Shown here in pieces: positions 33,075 to 45,420 of a stretch of 64,000 nt of DNA (positions within the stretch are counted from its first letter, which is position 1; every line of letters starts with the position of its first letter). The stretch covers positions 1-64,000 of the forward strand of contig JFHB01000070.1 of assembly GCA_000729835.1 (NCBI GenBank). The letters are read 5' to 3'. The notes under the pieces are model-generated. The model had not been told where the DNA came from. It ran no database searches and saw only the letters and a list, made by a program, of their open reading frames with translations. Source of the stretch: Atkinsonella hypoxylon. Lineage: Eukaryota; Ascomycota; Sordariomycetes; Hypocreales; Clavicipitaceae. The position numbers were made by a program, and so were the translations under genes.

Positions 33075-36000
33075 GTCTGGTGATGCACTGTTATGCCATT
33101 TCCTGCCTCTCAATCAACATTCAGGGACACATTGAGAGCTCCCTACAATTTCAAACTTGGACTGTCTCGGTTGCGGCCGTGAGGGCCAGAGCCTTTGTTA
33201 TCCTTTAGGCAGAATGATGGTAGCCTCCAGACAATTCGTTTGCGAAGCTGAAGCGATCTGATTGCAACAAGTCCCGGGGCAATGATAGCACCATCTAAAA
33301 AGATTTGCCCCGTGTTTCATTTAGGATTCGATTAGAGCTATCCGTCAGGAAACATGCTTGTCGGCGAGTGTGGCGCTAGGTATTGGTCGTCAATTGAAAT
33401 AGGACCATTGCTCGGGAAGCTTTCGAAGGATCACAAAGGCTCTGCAATAGCCAGAAGCCCAATTGCTGAACAGAGGAGGCGGGCAGCTTTGTATGCTATT
33501 TGTTCTTGATTACATGAGGCCGTAACACGGAACAGGCGGGAGAGAGCTGCGCTGGTAGGCAGGTAGGCTGGTGGTACGAAGGTACGGGAAGCAGCGATTT
33601 CTATTCGACAAGTTGGGAATCGCGATTCGAACGAACGAACATGTATAGGTCGTGAATAAATAGAGCCGATCAGCAAGTCGGAAAACGTGGGCGCATTTCC
33701 TTTTCGAATTTCCCCAGGCAAAGCCTTTGTAGCGTCGCCGAAGTCTCCAAGGTTCAGGAACAAGCGCGTGCCAACAAGTGCAGGCACGGGCAGGCGAAGC
33801 GTAGCGCAGGTTGAAGTCTGGATTGCGCAGACAAACAACAAGGGAAATATCAGCTGGCAGTTCACAGAGCTGGCATGGCTGATTAGAGAGCTTTAAGAAC
33901 AATGGTGGAGGGCAAGATTACGTGTGACAAGCGAATGGGTTGAAGATCTGTGTTGGTGTCGGTGACGATAGTTGGATGCAAAAGTGAGGGGGAAACTCGG
34001 ATACATGCACGGAGCAGGAGCGGACGCACTTGGACCTGGGAATTGGGTGGCGGTGCAGATTGGGCCTGTGGGCTGGTTGGCTGGATGTCCAGATAGGGAC
34101 ACTCCCTAGGCATAGGCACCTGCACCTGGGCACCCAGGGCATTGACATTCAGGCTGGTGGGTGTGTATTATATTATGCCAGTAGCGGGCGCTGCCGCCAA
34201 ATTGGCAGGTCCCACCGCCAACTTGAGGCAACAAGAGGCAAGGCAACAGGACTAGACGGCACTACTGAGCCCACCTGCAGACAGCGCAGCCCGGCCCAGT
34301 CACTTTACTTGCGTCTAGTGCTGATGCTAGCGGCCGCGCGCAGCGTCCCGTAGGCTCTCAGGCGCCATGGCTCCGTGGCCCCCCGGCAGGGCACAAGGGC
34401 ACAAAGGCACACCAGAGCGACAACCGTGGGCGACAACCGTGGGCGACAACCGTGCAGTTGCAGGTGTACCGTCTGGCGTGAGCGAGCCATCCATCGTGGT
34501 TGCGTGGCAAGGCGACTGACTGGTTTCAATGGCTTGAACCCTTGAGCTCTCGGCCGACTGGCCAACAATACATGTCTGGTATCAATAAAGCTCCCGCGGC
34601 AAGTAGAGTAGCAGACAAATCGCCCACCCCGTCCAGAATTGCATGAAATATCGATTTGGAACTTGTATTCGACTGACTGCAACCAGACTCTTCCATCACC
34701 GTCAGCCTCGGGGCATGAACGTGGCGCACCTCGTCGGAGACTTGTCGCCTTGACACCCCATGATACAAGGCCCTCTCCTCGACCTGCTCTGTCATGATTA
34801 AATAGTTGTAATTTCAGCACGGAGCACGTCCAAGGTTGTTTACTTCCCCCTCCCCCCCACCCACCGTTTCCCAGCCCCCTGGCAATAACTTATATTGAAC
34901 AATCTTCTGCTGCTTTCCGTTCAACGAGGCTTCATCGAGGAGTGGAAGAAAGGTGCTGACCGTGTCGTGTCGTGACCTAGCCAGACGTTACATCCGGGGG
35001 TAATATGCCCGAGCCGGTCGGCGCTATGAAAACTCTAATTAGGTAGCTATCTCTGTATGTAGCTACGGATCGATCCAATAGAGACATTGAGCCCTTTTGT
35101 AAATGAATGAATAAGGAGGAATGAAATGACGAGAGAAGGCCGTCATTAAACTCCAATGGAACTCCAATGGATGTGGAGATAATGGCCTCACGCCCTCCTT
35201 CATCAGACGGCGCGCCATGTCCCTATTCGGGTCCGCGACTGAGGCCGAGAGGCCACCGCCACGTTCCATGGAAACATTTTATAGACTGCTGTCAAGAAGT
35301 ATATGTGACCAGACAGCTTACAGAGGCGCGAATAAAGCGGTATACGTGCGTATACGTAACGGGAAACAAGCGAGAAGTCAAAGAAGCAGCCTTTCCCTTT
35401 CCTTTCTTCTCTTCCTCCATTTTTTTTTTTCGGTTTCAGTCTTTTCTGTTGCGCAAATTCAGCATGTATCTCGCAACATCGGTCTTATAAACATGCTAGA
35501 CCGTCTCCACAGTTAACTGATTTGGCGTCCTGAGAACCGGGAATTGCAAACTAACATGTTGATGCTGGCGTCTTGCGTTTTGTGCTTTACCGGGCCGACT
35601 TCTGATCAACAACATCCCATCCAGATTAGGAGAAAGGTAACGAGGAGGACAATTTGTACGGATTCTCCGAATTGTGCATCACGTCTAGGATGCCTCCCAA
35701 GACAACAAATTACACAAAGAGTCAAGCCTCCCATTACGTGAGGCGTACCGGCTGTGTTATCGGTCTTACCGGCGTGCCCTTCTCTCCCAATTATGCCATG
35801 TCCTGTCGTAAGGTCTGTTGGGCACAACCGTTCGCCGATCACTTGCGTGAGAGTAAAACATGATACTGTATAATGTGCTCATGCAACTATTCCAGAGCAG
35901 GCCGTCGGATGCGACTGAGGGCTCTGAAACCCGAACTTCTAGTTTCGATTTTAATCTGGCATGGGATGCAATTGGGGTCGGTGGTGCTGGCCAAGCTTGC

Positions 36001-39000
36001 GTGGCTTTTTTCGCTTAATCCATGTGCCTGCTGCGGTTGATTCCATGTCTCAAAATTTCTTCACGCTGGTCAATTCAGTCAGCATGTACTCCATCCATAC
36101 TTAGCCGTGCATACCTAGTACTAGTTTGCTACCTAGGTACGCATTGAATCAGTTAGGATCTCACCGGGAGGAACGGTGCTAGGTTGTTCAGGTCAGACAT
36201 ATGTGGCCCTGGTGTCATCGATGAGCTGGCAAGGCAAGTGGGAACCATGATTGCCATCTTAGTGCCATCTAGTGCCATCTAGTGAGTCCCGTTCTGCACG
36301 ATGGGCCAATTCCTTGTTGATGGCGGCAGAGTGCGCGCCTTCAGTGTGGTAGGCACGGAGGCTCGCGTAGATGACTTCGTAATTCTTCTTTCAGAGAGCA
36401 AGAGCGCTTGGGAGGACCATTCACAAGCAGAGCGACGCTCTGCCCCCCCCCCCCCCCCCCCTCATCCGCAGGTACAAGGCACCGAGCTTGCCAACTGAAA
36501 CGCCACCGATGCCTTTTCTGTACGACGTCACATCCGTTCTCGTTACTTTCCTTTATCCATCACTTGTCCGCAATACCAGGGAAGAGTACAGCCAGAGCCG
36601 CCTTTGTGCCGGCACTCAAATCGGGTAGCCATGGTTGCCTTCCGAGGGACTTCTCGTTGATGATGGATTATCCCTCGCTAACCTCATTCGCGTGAATTGA
36701 TGAGATAGAAAATCCCGCTCCTACGGCAATGCTTGTGTAAAAAAGCGGCGGCGGCGGGCGACGCCAGGAAAGAATAAAACCAAGTTGGGGAATCAAATCA
36801 AGTAGCCCCGGGGGGTGTGCTGTGCAACTGGGCCACTGAAACTGTGCTTGATTTGTCCTTGTGTCCTCAGCTCGGCATGTTAATGATGTGAATGCATTAT
36901 GGTCTGGTGGCTTGCGCTTCGGCAGAACTCGCGCACCGAGGAGCGAAGTTGGCCCAACGGGCGTTGCCTGTCCAGAGGAAAGAGCGACCAAACACTAGTC
37001 CTAAAGTTGGTGTCGTCACAAACACACCAGACATTTCGCGGGGAGTATGAGGTGACGAGGCCTGACTCGTGGTCTCGCAACGCAGATTAGGAGGCAAGGC
37101 GTGAGGAGTGCAGGACTGGCAGTGGTGGGTATCATTGTTATTTTTCTTTTCTTTTTTCAACTTTTATTAACGATTCCGCACTATTCCGTACTGTACTCCG
37201 TAATCGTTGTCTTAGATACGTGATGGACTCCATTTTCACACAAAACCGTGGTTACTCCAAATTACGTAACGGCAACCCACGATAAGTGCATAGAACTAAC
37301 TGTCTATGACAATATTAAGCTGTCTTACTCCGTGCAAATTGACAAGAAAACTGGTCACCAGAGTCCGGGTTGGCACTTCTCTTACTCTGTATGAGACTGG
37401 AATTTATAGTTGTTGTTGTTTGAAGCATCAATAGAAACACATGTCCCGCTGTGTTAAAAGTCATGGAGTATTTAGCTACTCGCTTTGCACAATACCACCC
37501 TTGAGTGATGTTTGAAAAGGGGGGTTGGGCCACATCGGAAAATCAAGTTGAACGACATTTCGCAGTGCTTGAGCCAAATCATATAAAGTAGTAAACTGAA
37601 AGCCACTTAATCTGGTTATGTTTCTATCACATTTCGTCATAATCAGCCTAGGTAGTTGCCCGCGGCCACTAAATTCCCCGTAATGTACCTAGGTGCCTAT
37701 ATAATTGATCTGCAAAGACATACAGGGGGGTGGGGGGGGAGAAACCACGCGCGTAAAACTCGACATTGTGGGTCGGTTCAACCATCACCCGCATGGGTAT
37801 TACAGGTGCTCCGTGAGTACGCCGTACGTAGTACGTTGTGCTCACTGCCCTGCCCTGCGTGTACAAAACTATCTCTGCGGCGTCGTGACTATTGACGGCA
37901 TATCATAAAAGTTCCCATGTACTCTTTGCCCCATGTAATTCCGTTCGATTATTGGCCAACTCAGCTAATCTGCGACTATCAATCAGAGACGAATGGACGG
38001 TAGCCGAAAGTGGTGCCGATCAAGATGGCCTGATGAATGAATCAGTTTGGCTTCGTAGACCCTGGGAGAAGTGTTGTCCGAGAGAATACCCGTGTTTCCG
38101 TGTTTCCTGGGATGGATACGGAATACTCGAGTCATACGTACAATTTTCCTCTGCTCAAGGGGTCGCGACGGGTCACGACGGGTCACGGCGGGTCTAACCG
38201 ACTCGGTCAAGTCTACATGCCAAACTTAGACCAAAATTTCCCCTTTCCCATTTTCCCAGCTGAGTTAGACTGCGACAGGTGCCTGGCCTGGGTATTCGAA
38301 TGCGCAGCAGCAACTAACTACCTAGGTAGTCAGCCTCAAAAACGCGGCACTGGGGCCCATTACGGAATGGAGGAGAACTTTGGTGCCACCCACCACAAAG
38401 GGCGGCGCATTCTCCGTTCTGGAATTATCCAAGTCATTGTCAAGAAAAATCTACATACAAGGATACTAGCAGCAGGATCCAGCCGAGGTCTGATTTTTCT
38501 TTTAAATTTTCCCATCGTTACGTTTCGAACTTTACGACGGAGCCAATAGAGTGACGTGGACATGTTCCATCGGGTTTAGATCCAATAAGGCACAATGCAT
38601 TGTCATTGTGTAAACACTGTCTTTGCTGCAAAAGCCATCAGACCCACGTCAGGATGCAATTGCGGCGTCAATCCACTTCCACTTCCAGCCCATCCTATCC
38701 TACCTCACCAAGACCGAACCATGAACCGCTATTTAGCATGAATACGTCCTTGTGACCTGTCAAACTACCTTAATGGGTGTTCATAGGGGAAGACTAACTA
38801 ACTCTCTAGCCTTGCTACCGGGAACTTGAGACGGAGTGAGTGGTGCCACGGTCCGTTCACTTGGCCCAGTTCTAGTCATCAGGCGCACTTGATACCCTTC
38901 ATCTCGCTAGTGTCTGAAATTGGACAGTGCATACTAATTCGTCTCAGGTAGCTTTAGCTGTGCCGCTATGGGAAGGGCAGATCTGGTCTTATTCGTTTCC

Positions 39001-39587
39001 CATGTCCATGTCGACTTAAGAGCCTACCCGACTACATTGGAACCAAACCCACACTCAGTCCCGCGGCTGACTCTGAAGCGGACGATGACGCATTGTCACA
39101 CCTCACATATACAATCTTACACTCCTAGAGTCACGCAATGCTGCAATCAGAGACACATGAGAATGCAGTACAGAGACGCGACCCGTCGCATCTTGATATT
39201 GAACTCTTCCTATTCACCGAACCGATTTACCCCAAAACTCAAGACCTTCAACATGGAATAGAAACCACATAAAAGATTTTATGCAGAGTGCCTAACATCT
39301 GTAACTTGCTTCGACGCCAACAGAGTAAAACAATTTCTTCCAACTCCTGGTTGCCCTGAGATATCCTAGAACTGCCCATTCTAGTGACATGCTCCTGTTA
39401 GATGAAATATAAGAGAAAGAGGGTGGGAGAGAAAGAGTGATTCGAAGAGAAAAATAGAGTACGCGTTCGTATAGCCCCTCTTGTTGGAGAGCAAACCGTT
39501 ATGTTTAAAAACTATCCACGCCATTCGCGAATTTGAGCTCCCATTCGGCCTGGATATTCGGTTCACACATATGCCGTCGCAGAGATA
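33075..39587. other. 6.5-kb region without a supported gene
   Basis: Open frames of up to 171 residues occur on both strands but show no conserved motif and overlap each other. Landmarks are a 13-bp tandem repeat at 34418-34454, a C run near 36443-36461, GTGCCATCTA repeats near 36258-36283, TACCTAGGTA words near 36131, 37685 and 38319, and GGGTC(A/G)CGAC repeats near 38160-38195. The first kilobase should hold the RasGAP promoter. Confidence 0.55.
34418..34454. repeat. 13-bp unit repeated three times
   Basis: CGACAACCGTGGG occurs three times in tandem, the last copy incomplete. The unit length and copy number equal those of the array in the kinase pseudogene, although the sequence differs. 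Confidence 0.85.
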
Positions 39588-40727
39588 CTAGCGAGACCCG
39601 GGTCCTTCAACTGGACTAGCAGGATTGCTTCTGAAGTTGCTCAAGTCGGTGCTGCCAGTTCTTCTCAGAGCCTGCCGCATCGTCTCGATGTTGAGTTCAC
39701 CACCTGTTGTTGCCAGGTTCTGCCCGAGTTTGGGGCTACCTAAAGGCTTAAGTGGTGGGCTTGTCTCAGCTCCCTTCATGCTACTAGGGTTGCTTGTTGT
39801 TGGTGGGCTCGTTCCCTGACCCGGGCTAGACACTGGGGAACGAATTGGTGACGGGGATCGGTTCATGGAAGCCGAGGAAAGCGAGGTAAGTCCTGCCATG
39901 TGCATACTGTCCCTGGAGCCTACTGTGCCGACTTGAGTGCTGTGTTCGGCCTGTACTACGTCTGCAAATGAGATAAAGGACAACCGTCGTACATCGGCGG
40001 AGTCGAGGGAACCGTGTTTGGACGCGCTGTCAGGAGGAAGACCAACATGGTCGGCAAAAGAAGCCAATTCGGCGGCCCATTCCGAGGACATCTGATCAAA
40101 GGGTGACGCAGATCCCCCAGACGCTCCTGTGACTGTAACCGAAGCAGGCTGGTGCGACGTGTGTGTAACAATTTCCACAGCGTCGGGATCCAACTTCTCG
40201 TTGGTGATGGCCTCCGAGGCATCGTCGAGCACGGGCGGGATATAGTTTTCGGTCTGGATGTGCGTGGGGATCGCTGGAGAGCTAGGCTTCAATATGGTGC
40301 TGTCCTGCACATCTCTCTCGAAAATCTGAGAGCCGGCGGGTGAGGAAACTCTTGGTGAGCTGGAAAGAGCCCGAGTTGGTGAGGAAGGGTGCACAAACGC
40401 CGCATGCTCGCCAGTGTGTGCCCGCGTGGGTGACTTGGTCGTTCTCGAAGCTGTTGAAGATTCTTTGGAAGGTTGTGATGAGAGGGGTGGCATGTCTTTG
40501 GCATCGGGCTGCGACTTCAACTTGCCGTCTTCCTTCTTTTTGCCGAACCCAAAGAGGGATCGCTTCTTGCTCTTGCTGCTCTTCTGGCTTTCCATGGCGG
40601 CATTGAATGCGGTCTCATCGAAAGCCCTCGGTGTAGAATCGTCAAAGCTGCTATTGTCGGCGACGTCACCTCTCCTCGGAAGACACTCTCCCCTCCTAAG
40701 ATTTGGCGATTCAGCAAGGCTAGTCAT
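39588..40727 (-). CDS. conserved fungal hypothetical protein, Ser/Pro-rich
   Basis: A single exon of 379 residues from the ATG at 40727 (MTSLAESPNLRRGECLPRRG). That ATG has an A at -3, while an upstream ATG at 40784 has a weak context and would add 19 residues. Landmarks are a basic KKRSLFGFGKKK patch near residue 56, long Ser/Thr/Pro stretches with SPxR sites, a central SSEWAAELASFADHVGLPP segment, DVRRLSFISFADVVQAEH near 250, and a C-terminal LNIETMRQALRRTGSTDLS helix. The last two blocks look like conserved short motifs in an otherwise disordered protein. No enzyme signature is visible. I cannot name a function. Confidence 0.7.
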   Translation of the reverse strand: MTSLAESPNLRRGECLPRRGDVADNSSFDDSTPRAFDETAFNAAMESQKSSKSKKRSLFGFGKKKEDGKLKSQPDAKDMPPLSSQPSKESSTASRTTKSPTRAHTGEHAAFVHPSSPTRALSSSPRVSSPAGSQIFERDVQDSTILKPSSPAIPTHIQTENYIPPVLDDASEAITNEKLDPDAVEIVTHTSHQPASVTVTGASGGSASPFDQMSSEWAAELASFADHVGLPPDSASKHGSLDSADVRRLSFISFADVVQAEHSTQVGTVGSRDSMHMAGLTSLSSASMNRSPSPIRSPVSSPGQGTSPPTTSNPSSMKGAETSPPLKPLGSPKLGQNLATTGGELNIETMRQALRRTGSTDLSNFRSNPASPVEGPGSR

Positions 40728-41460
40728 GGTAGACCCGCACGCCAAAAAGAGATGGAGCCGTGGGGGAACGGGTTCAAATGTCATTCACTGAGAATGAAGA
40801 TGATGAAAGAAGGGAAGAGAGCAGTCCAGCAACCCCTTTGAATTATTCCTACTCTTCTCTTTCTTTTTCTTGGCCCGGGAGGTGGGGGGGGGGATTTTTA
40901 AAAAAAAAATCCGTTGACTGTTGACTGTTGACTGGATGCTGGCGTTGGCACGGCCGTCTGCGTGTCGTCTAGTCCCTTGTCGACGGTGGCAGTTAGCAGC
41001 GAGCAAGGGGATGATGACGAGTGCCTCGCCGACAGTGCCGAATATCGTAGCACAGAGAAACACGAGGCAGTTCTGTAGCGAAAAGAGATAATGACAAGGC
41101 GCGTCTGACAAGCAAGATTTAAGCTCCTCTCGCCATTACAGGCGTGATTCCTGGACAAGAAGCGAGGATAGAAGATGGACGACGAGGGGAGGGATGCAGA
41201 AGAACAGAAAGGAAGCAAGTGTAGAAGAAAGAAACTGGCAGGGTAGCACTCTAAAGAGATTGGCAGGAAAGGATGGAATGTGTTCGGCCTAGTAGCAACA
41301 TGAACCGTAATTGATGAACAATTGATGGCCAGTGCCCACCTCCATGTTCTATACCTATGGAAGAAGCCGCCGAGACGTCCGACGTGCCAACGCCATGGGG
41401 GTGGCTCGGGTGGGGCAGGAAGTTGACTGGACTTTATTACACGCTACCGGACACTGAGTT

Positions 41461-41518
41461 AGTTACCTAGGTACCTACCTACCTTAGGCACCTAGGTAGG
41501 TACTAGGTAGGTAGGAAG
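41461..41518. repeat. TACCTA/TAGGTA motif cluster
   Basis: The stretch starts AGTTACCTAGGTACCTACCT and continues with CACCTAGGTAGGTACTAGG, so both orientations of the motif alternate. It could fold into several hairpins. Confidence 0.8.
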
Positions 41519-41557
41519 GAGGTGGCTAAGTAACAGTAGCAGTTAGTGACTGTGGCA

Positions 41558-41586
41558 GTCGCCGTCGCCGTCGCCGTCACCGTCGC
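41558..41586. repeat. hexamer array (CCGTCG)
   Basis: GTCGCC/CCGTCG is repeated about 4.5 times with one base change, directly after the TACCTA cluster. Confidence 0.8.
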
Positions 41587-44569
41587 AGTTTGACCGCACG
41601 AGCACTCTCAGCACCAACAGCGCTCGCCCTTTGTACACCGTTATTGCTAACCTCTGTGGGCAAACGGCAGTGGGACCTTCCTCCACGGCCATGGCCGACG
41701 CGGGACCTGCTCCACCCTGTCGACCCAGCCTTGAGCTTGACTTGTTCTCAGTTTCAGGTTAGAGCCAAGACACTCCACTACATTCTTGGTCTCAACACGG
41801 GACGATGCTACGCTGGAATTAAATTCCGATCACCTCTCTGCCAATCCAGCCAATTCTTATCAAATGGCTCATCGCTTACGCTTCGTCTACTGTGCAAGAC
41901 GAATTCCACTCTCCATCGAGGACCGTATCAACGTTCAAATCCGGCAGTACAAATACACAAACACATCAATTACCCCCCTCGGCCGTCACTCTCGGTCACA
42001 AGCATAACAAATTGTACATGATACTATCTATATCTGCGTTAGTCGCCCTTATGGACCCCGTATCATATGTTACCCAAGGAAATGCTACCCCTCGGTATTC
42101 AAAAAGAAAGGGATCGAACTCTACACCCGCAAGCCACAATGGTCCGGTCAGCATTTCAGAAGGGCCAGCCACTGCGAGAAATCACCCGAGTTGCTCGACG
42201 CTCGACAGCTGCTCTCCTCAGCAAGCATACCCCAACAAGTCGACGGGTCGACATCTGTTATTGAACATGCTTTATTTAGCTGCAGTCTGGTGCCAGAACA
42301 CGCAACATGATGGGGCGATCTCCGTCCTCCACGTCAGGCTTCCTACGGAGCGGAGTACCTGGTCCACCTTATCGAAAGTAAAATAAAGCTCAGGTTCAAA
42401 ACTGATGATACATCTGCCGAACTACATGAAATACTTTACCCGATGCACCTCCTTTCAAGTCAAGTCAAAGCTCTGATGATGCACCGTCTTAGTGAAGCAC
42501 ATCCCTCTTATCATCTTGACAAGTGGCACCAGGAAGGAAGCAACGGCTATCCGTCCCTGGCCAACTTGTTCCTTACGGGTATGAGACGCATCTGTCACTT
42601 ACCTGCAAGCTACCGGATCTCATGTTATGGGCGAACATGATTGGGTCGACGACATCTGACACCACACAAACTTGACCTGAGAGCAAAGCATGGACCTTCT
42701 ACTCCGTAGACAAACACTAACAATACTATACAATGTGTCTGCCGTGCGAAGGGAGCGAGACGCATATCGACTCTAGTCAGGCCCTAGTCCAGCCCAGCCC
42801 AGCCCAGTCGATACATAGAAGATACCGAAATAATAATCACCCGCTACCAACTGGATGTTGGTTTGAGAAGCATTCCACTAATAGGGCGGGACGAGAGCCG
42901 TCGTCGTGCGCTTGTGCCACTTCAGCTGTTGGCAGTTCAAAAGATGACAATGCCCTCAATTTGTTACATATCGTGACCGACAACAGCCTGCCATGACTCA
43001 GTTCTAAAGCAGGCTCATGGAATAAATTATCGCTGCATTGGGTACAGCATGCAGGATCTGCAGGCACCCGTACAAAAAGATGCAGAGCATCAACCTCAAC
43101 ATGGGCATCAACGTGTAGTGTAAGCCACATGCTTGACCAGGTAAATATGTGTTGTTATTCTCGAAAGCCAGCCGCAACGCCACCCATTCCGCCCTGAGAG
43201 AGAATTACGCAGCTTGAAACTCGCTCCCCCAATTATCACCTCTTCGTGGCTTTCAGATCTGCCTTCTTCTGGCTCCTGCACACCTCGTGATGCTTGGAAT
43301 TACCCCTCCTTCAAATTGCGCCCCCAACGATGCGAGCGAATGACAAGCAAAACCCACACAACTACTTGGGAAACCCATGTTTTACTTTTTTTTTCCTTTG
43401 ACGAGGTCTTTAAAAAAAAACAAGGGTATATATGGCCTGTACGATGATATCACCACACGCCAATCCGACTTTTTGGACGGCTTGATCCATTACTCTTGTT
43501 CGGCTACCTGCGGAACGGTGAAGCGGAATGAAAGAACCTGATACTCAAGGCGAGGGGCTAGTTATTAGGAAATCACATTAGGCCTCACAGATCGACTCAT
43601 ATCGCTGATGCAAGCCTGCGCGCCACCAGACTTATGCAACAAGTGGCTCGTCGGCCAGGACGACGGTGTGTTGCATTGCTGTGCAACCTGGCGCGAGTCA
43701 CAGTCTCTCTTATTTTATTTGGATTTAATTTTTTGTTGATTATGAGGTCGTCAGATTGGGTGCCCTGCATATCCTTGAGTTTTATGGTTCCCTGCCAAGA
43801 CTTCCAGAACGATTGTACGACTGATTGTGTAATTACCCAGCGTTGCACAACTCATTTAGATCAATATCCGAACCACGTGTGTCACCAGTGCTAGTTTTCC
43901 TCTTTGTGAATACGGACCCTTGCGTGCGAAGCTGGACGGCGTTCTCGGAATCGTGATAGTGTTAGTGGTGATCCTTCATGATAGCATCTACTCTTCTTGA
44001 GCAAGCAGGCTCGGTTGCATTGGCCTAGCACGCGAAGTCGTATCAAGGCATCTCGCTACCCGTCGTTCTAGCCAGGATGAACAGCAAATGACGCGAGAGC
44101 CAAAGGCCAGTCGATGAAAGCATGAATCCAAGCCAAGTACCTACATTCTGTGCGCCAGCAATCACATGCATTGTACATGTTAGCCCCAAAATACCTGTCG
44201 CTTGTGTCAAATGTGTCTGGCCTGTACACTTTCACTCAGCTCGTTTCGCGTAAGATGGTGATAACTTCGCTCCCCAATCTCAACATTGTCCAAATTAGGC
44301 CAACTCTCGGTAACAAGGCGTGAACTACACACAAGGAGTAAGACAGTGATGGCAATGTTGTCTACTAGGTAGGTAGTAGCATTGTGAGACAGTCATGAAC
44401 CAGGGTAGTACGTACTTGAATGTGCAACGATTTCATGAATAGGAGCAACCGCACGGCGATGATATGATGAGACTATGTATCGAGGGCGGGCGTTTTATAA
44501 AGTTCAATAATTTTGAGATTTTTTTTCACAAGTCTTTTTTAAACTCTTTGTATATTGGAAGGCGTGGCG

Positions 44570-45420
44570 ATATGCAACCTGCGGAGTGCCTCGGACATCC
44601 AGCATGCCGTCCGCAAAGCTGGTTCCTTCTTTCACAACCACCTTGATTGTACGCAAGCATCATTGCACTCGGCCGATCTGAGGGTAAGGAAAGGTGTGAG
44701 CTTGCGTTCACGACCCGGAGCTCTTGGACGCCATTGACGCGGGCTTCGTTGTCAAAGACAGCTATTTTGGTCTTTGGAGCTGCCCACCTTCAATACTCTG
44801 GGCAGTCGGCTGCCAAGAAAGGAAGTGCAGATCTTTGCAAGAATCTGCCTGTTATTTCGACGTATTCGCCTAGCTACGCCTCTTCCAACGCGGAAAGGTA
44901 GGAGCGTGCCGGAAACCATCAATAGTTGCGGGGAATTCATAGCGCCGGCAGACAGAATCACTTCTCTGCGGGCCTTGATGAAGTACTTCTCCTTGTTTTT
45001 CCATGCAATAGTATGCAACGCTATCGTCTTATTCTTGGCGAAAACCACACTTGTGGCCTGTATGCCAGTACACATTGAAGATCTCCAAGTTGTGTTCTGT
45101 GGCTTCGGTAATGTGCTCCGCTGATGACCTGCGGAATGATCTCATCTGAGCGTGATGATAAACTAGGAGGTTGCCCTGGTTGAACCCACTTGTGGCAATA
45201 CATGCTGCTGATTACAGTGTTTTTTTTTTTTCAACACAGCGTGCCCGTCGGGACACAAAAGTGGGATAGCTGACGTGTACCGGGCCTCCTCGATATTCGG
45301 CTCGAAGTCCTTTGGGTCATATACACTAGGTTCATCATTAAGCGGTGTGTCTTTAGTAGGTGGATAGAATGCCACGGCGTTATTGTGAAACCCCCAGAAG
45401 TTTTCCAACCTTTACACGGA
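44570..45420 (-). pseudogene. GMC-type FAD oxidoreductase pseudogene
   Basis: Fragments in the right order on the minus strand point to one decayed gene. From 45408 downward comes HNNAVAFYPPTKDTP and YDPKDFEP, as in the segment after the glycine-rich N-terminus. Then follow a QATSVVFAKN-like strand and RREVILSAGAMNSPQLLMVSG near 44920-44985, which is the second GMC signature. After a loss of some 200 residues comes KTKIAVFDNEARVNGVQELRVVNASS near 44710-44775 (given in parts: AVFDNEARVNGVQ, ELRVVNASS), like the C-terminal block of choline or aryl-alcohol oxidases. Frames change at least twice and stops intervene. The FAD-binding start was not found. An A run of about 12 (45221-45232) lies inside it. 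Confidence 0.7.

Larger units (their letters stand above)
40728..44569. other. 3.8-kb region without a supported gene
   Basis: The first 500 bases should be the promoter and leader of the Ser/Pro-rich gene, with an A run near 40899. A large TACCTAGGTA/GTAGGTAGG cluster lies at about 41461-41518 and a CCGTCG array at 41558-41586. Frames on both strands lack family features. Confidence 0.5.

Noticed and set aside
34305..34820. Minus-strand frame of 171 residues
   Set aside because: No family features, overlaps another frame of similar length, and crosses a 13-bp tandem repeat.
38037..38549. Plus-strand frame of 170 residues
   Set aside because: No motif, and it contains short intergenic-type repeats and a TACCTAGGTA word.
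42080..42180. Possible tRNA on the minus strand (good B box GTTCGATCC near 42113)
   Set aside because: No A box at the right distance and no acceptor pairing.
41590..42386. Overlapping plus-strand frames of 143 and 164 residues
   Set aside because: No conserved motif and no consistent exon joins could be made.
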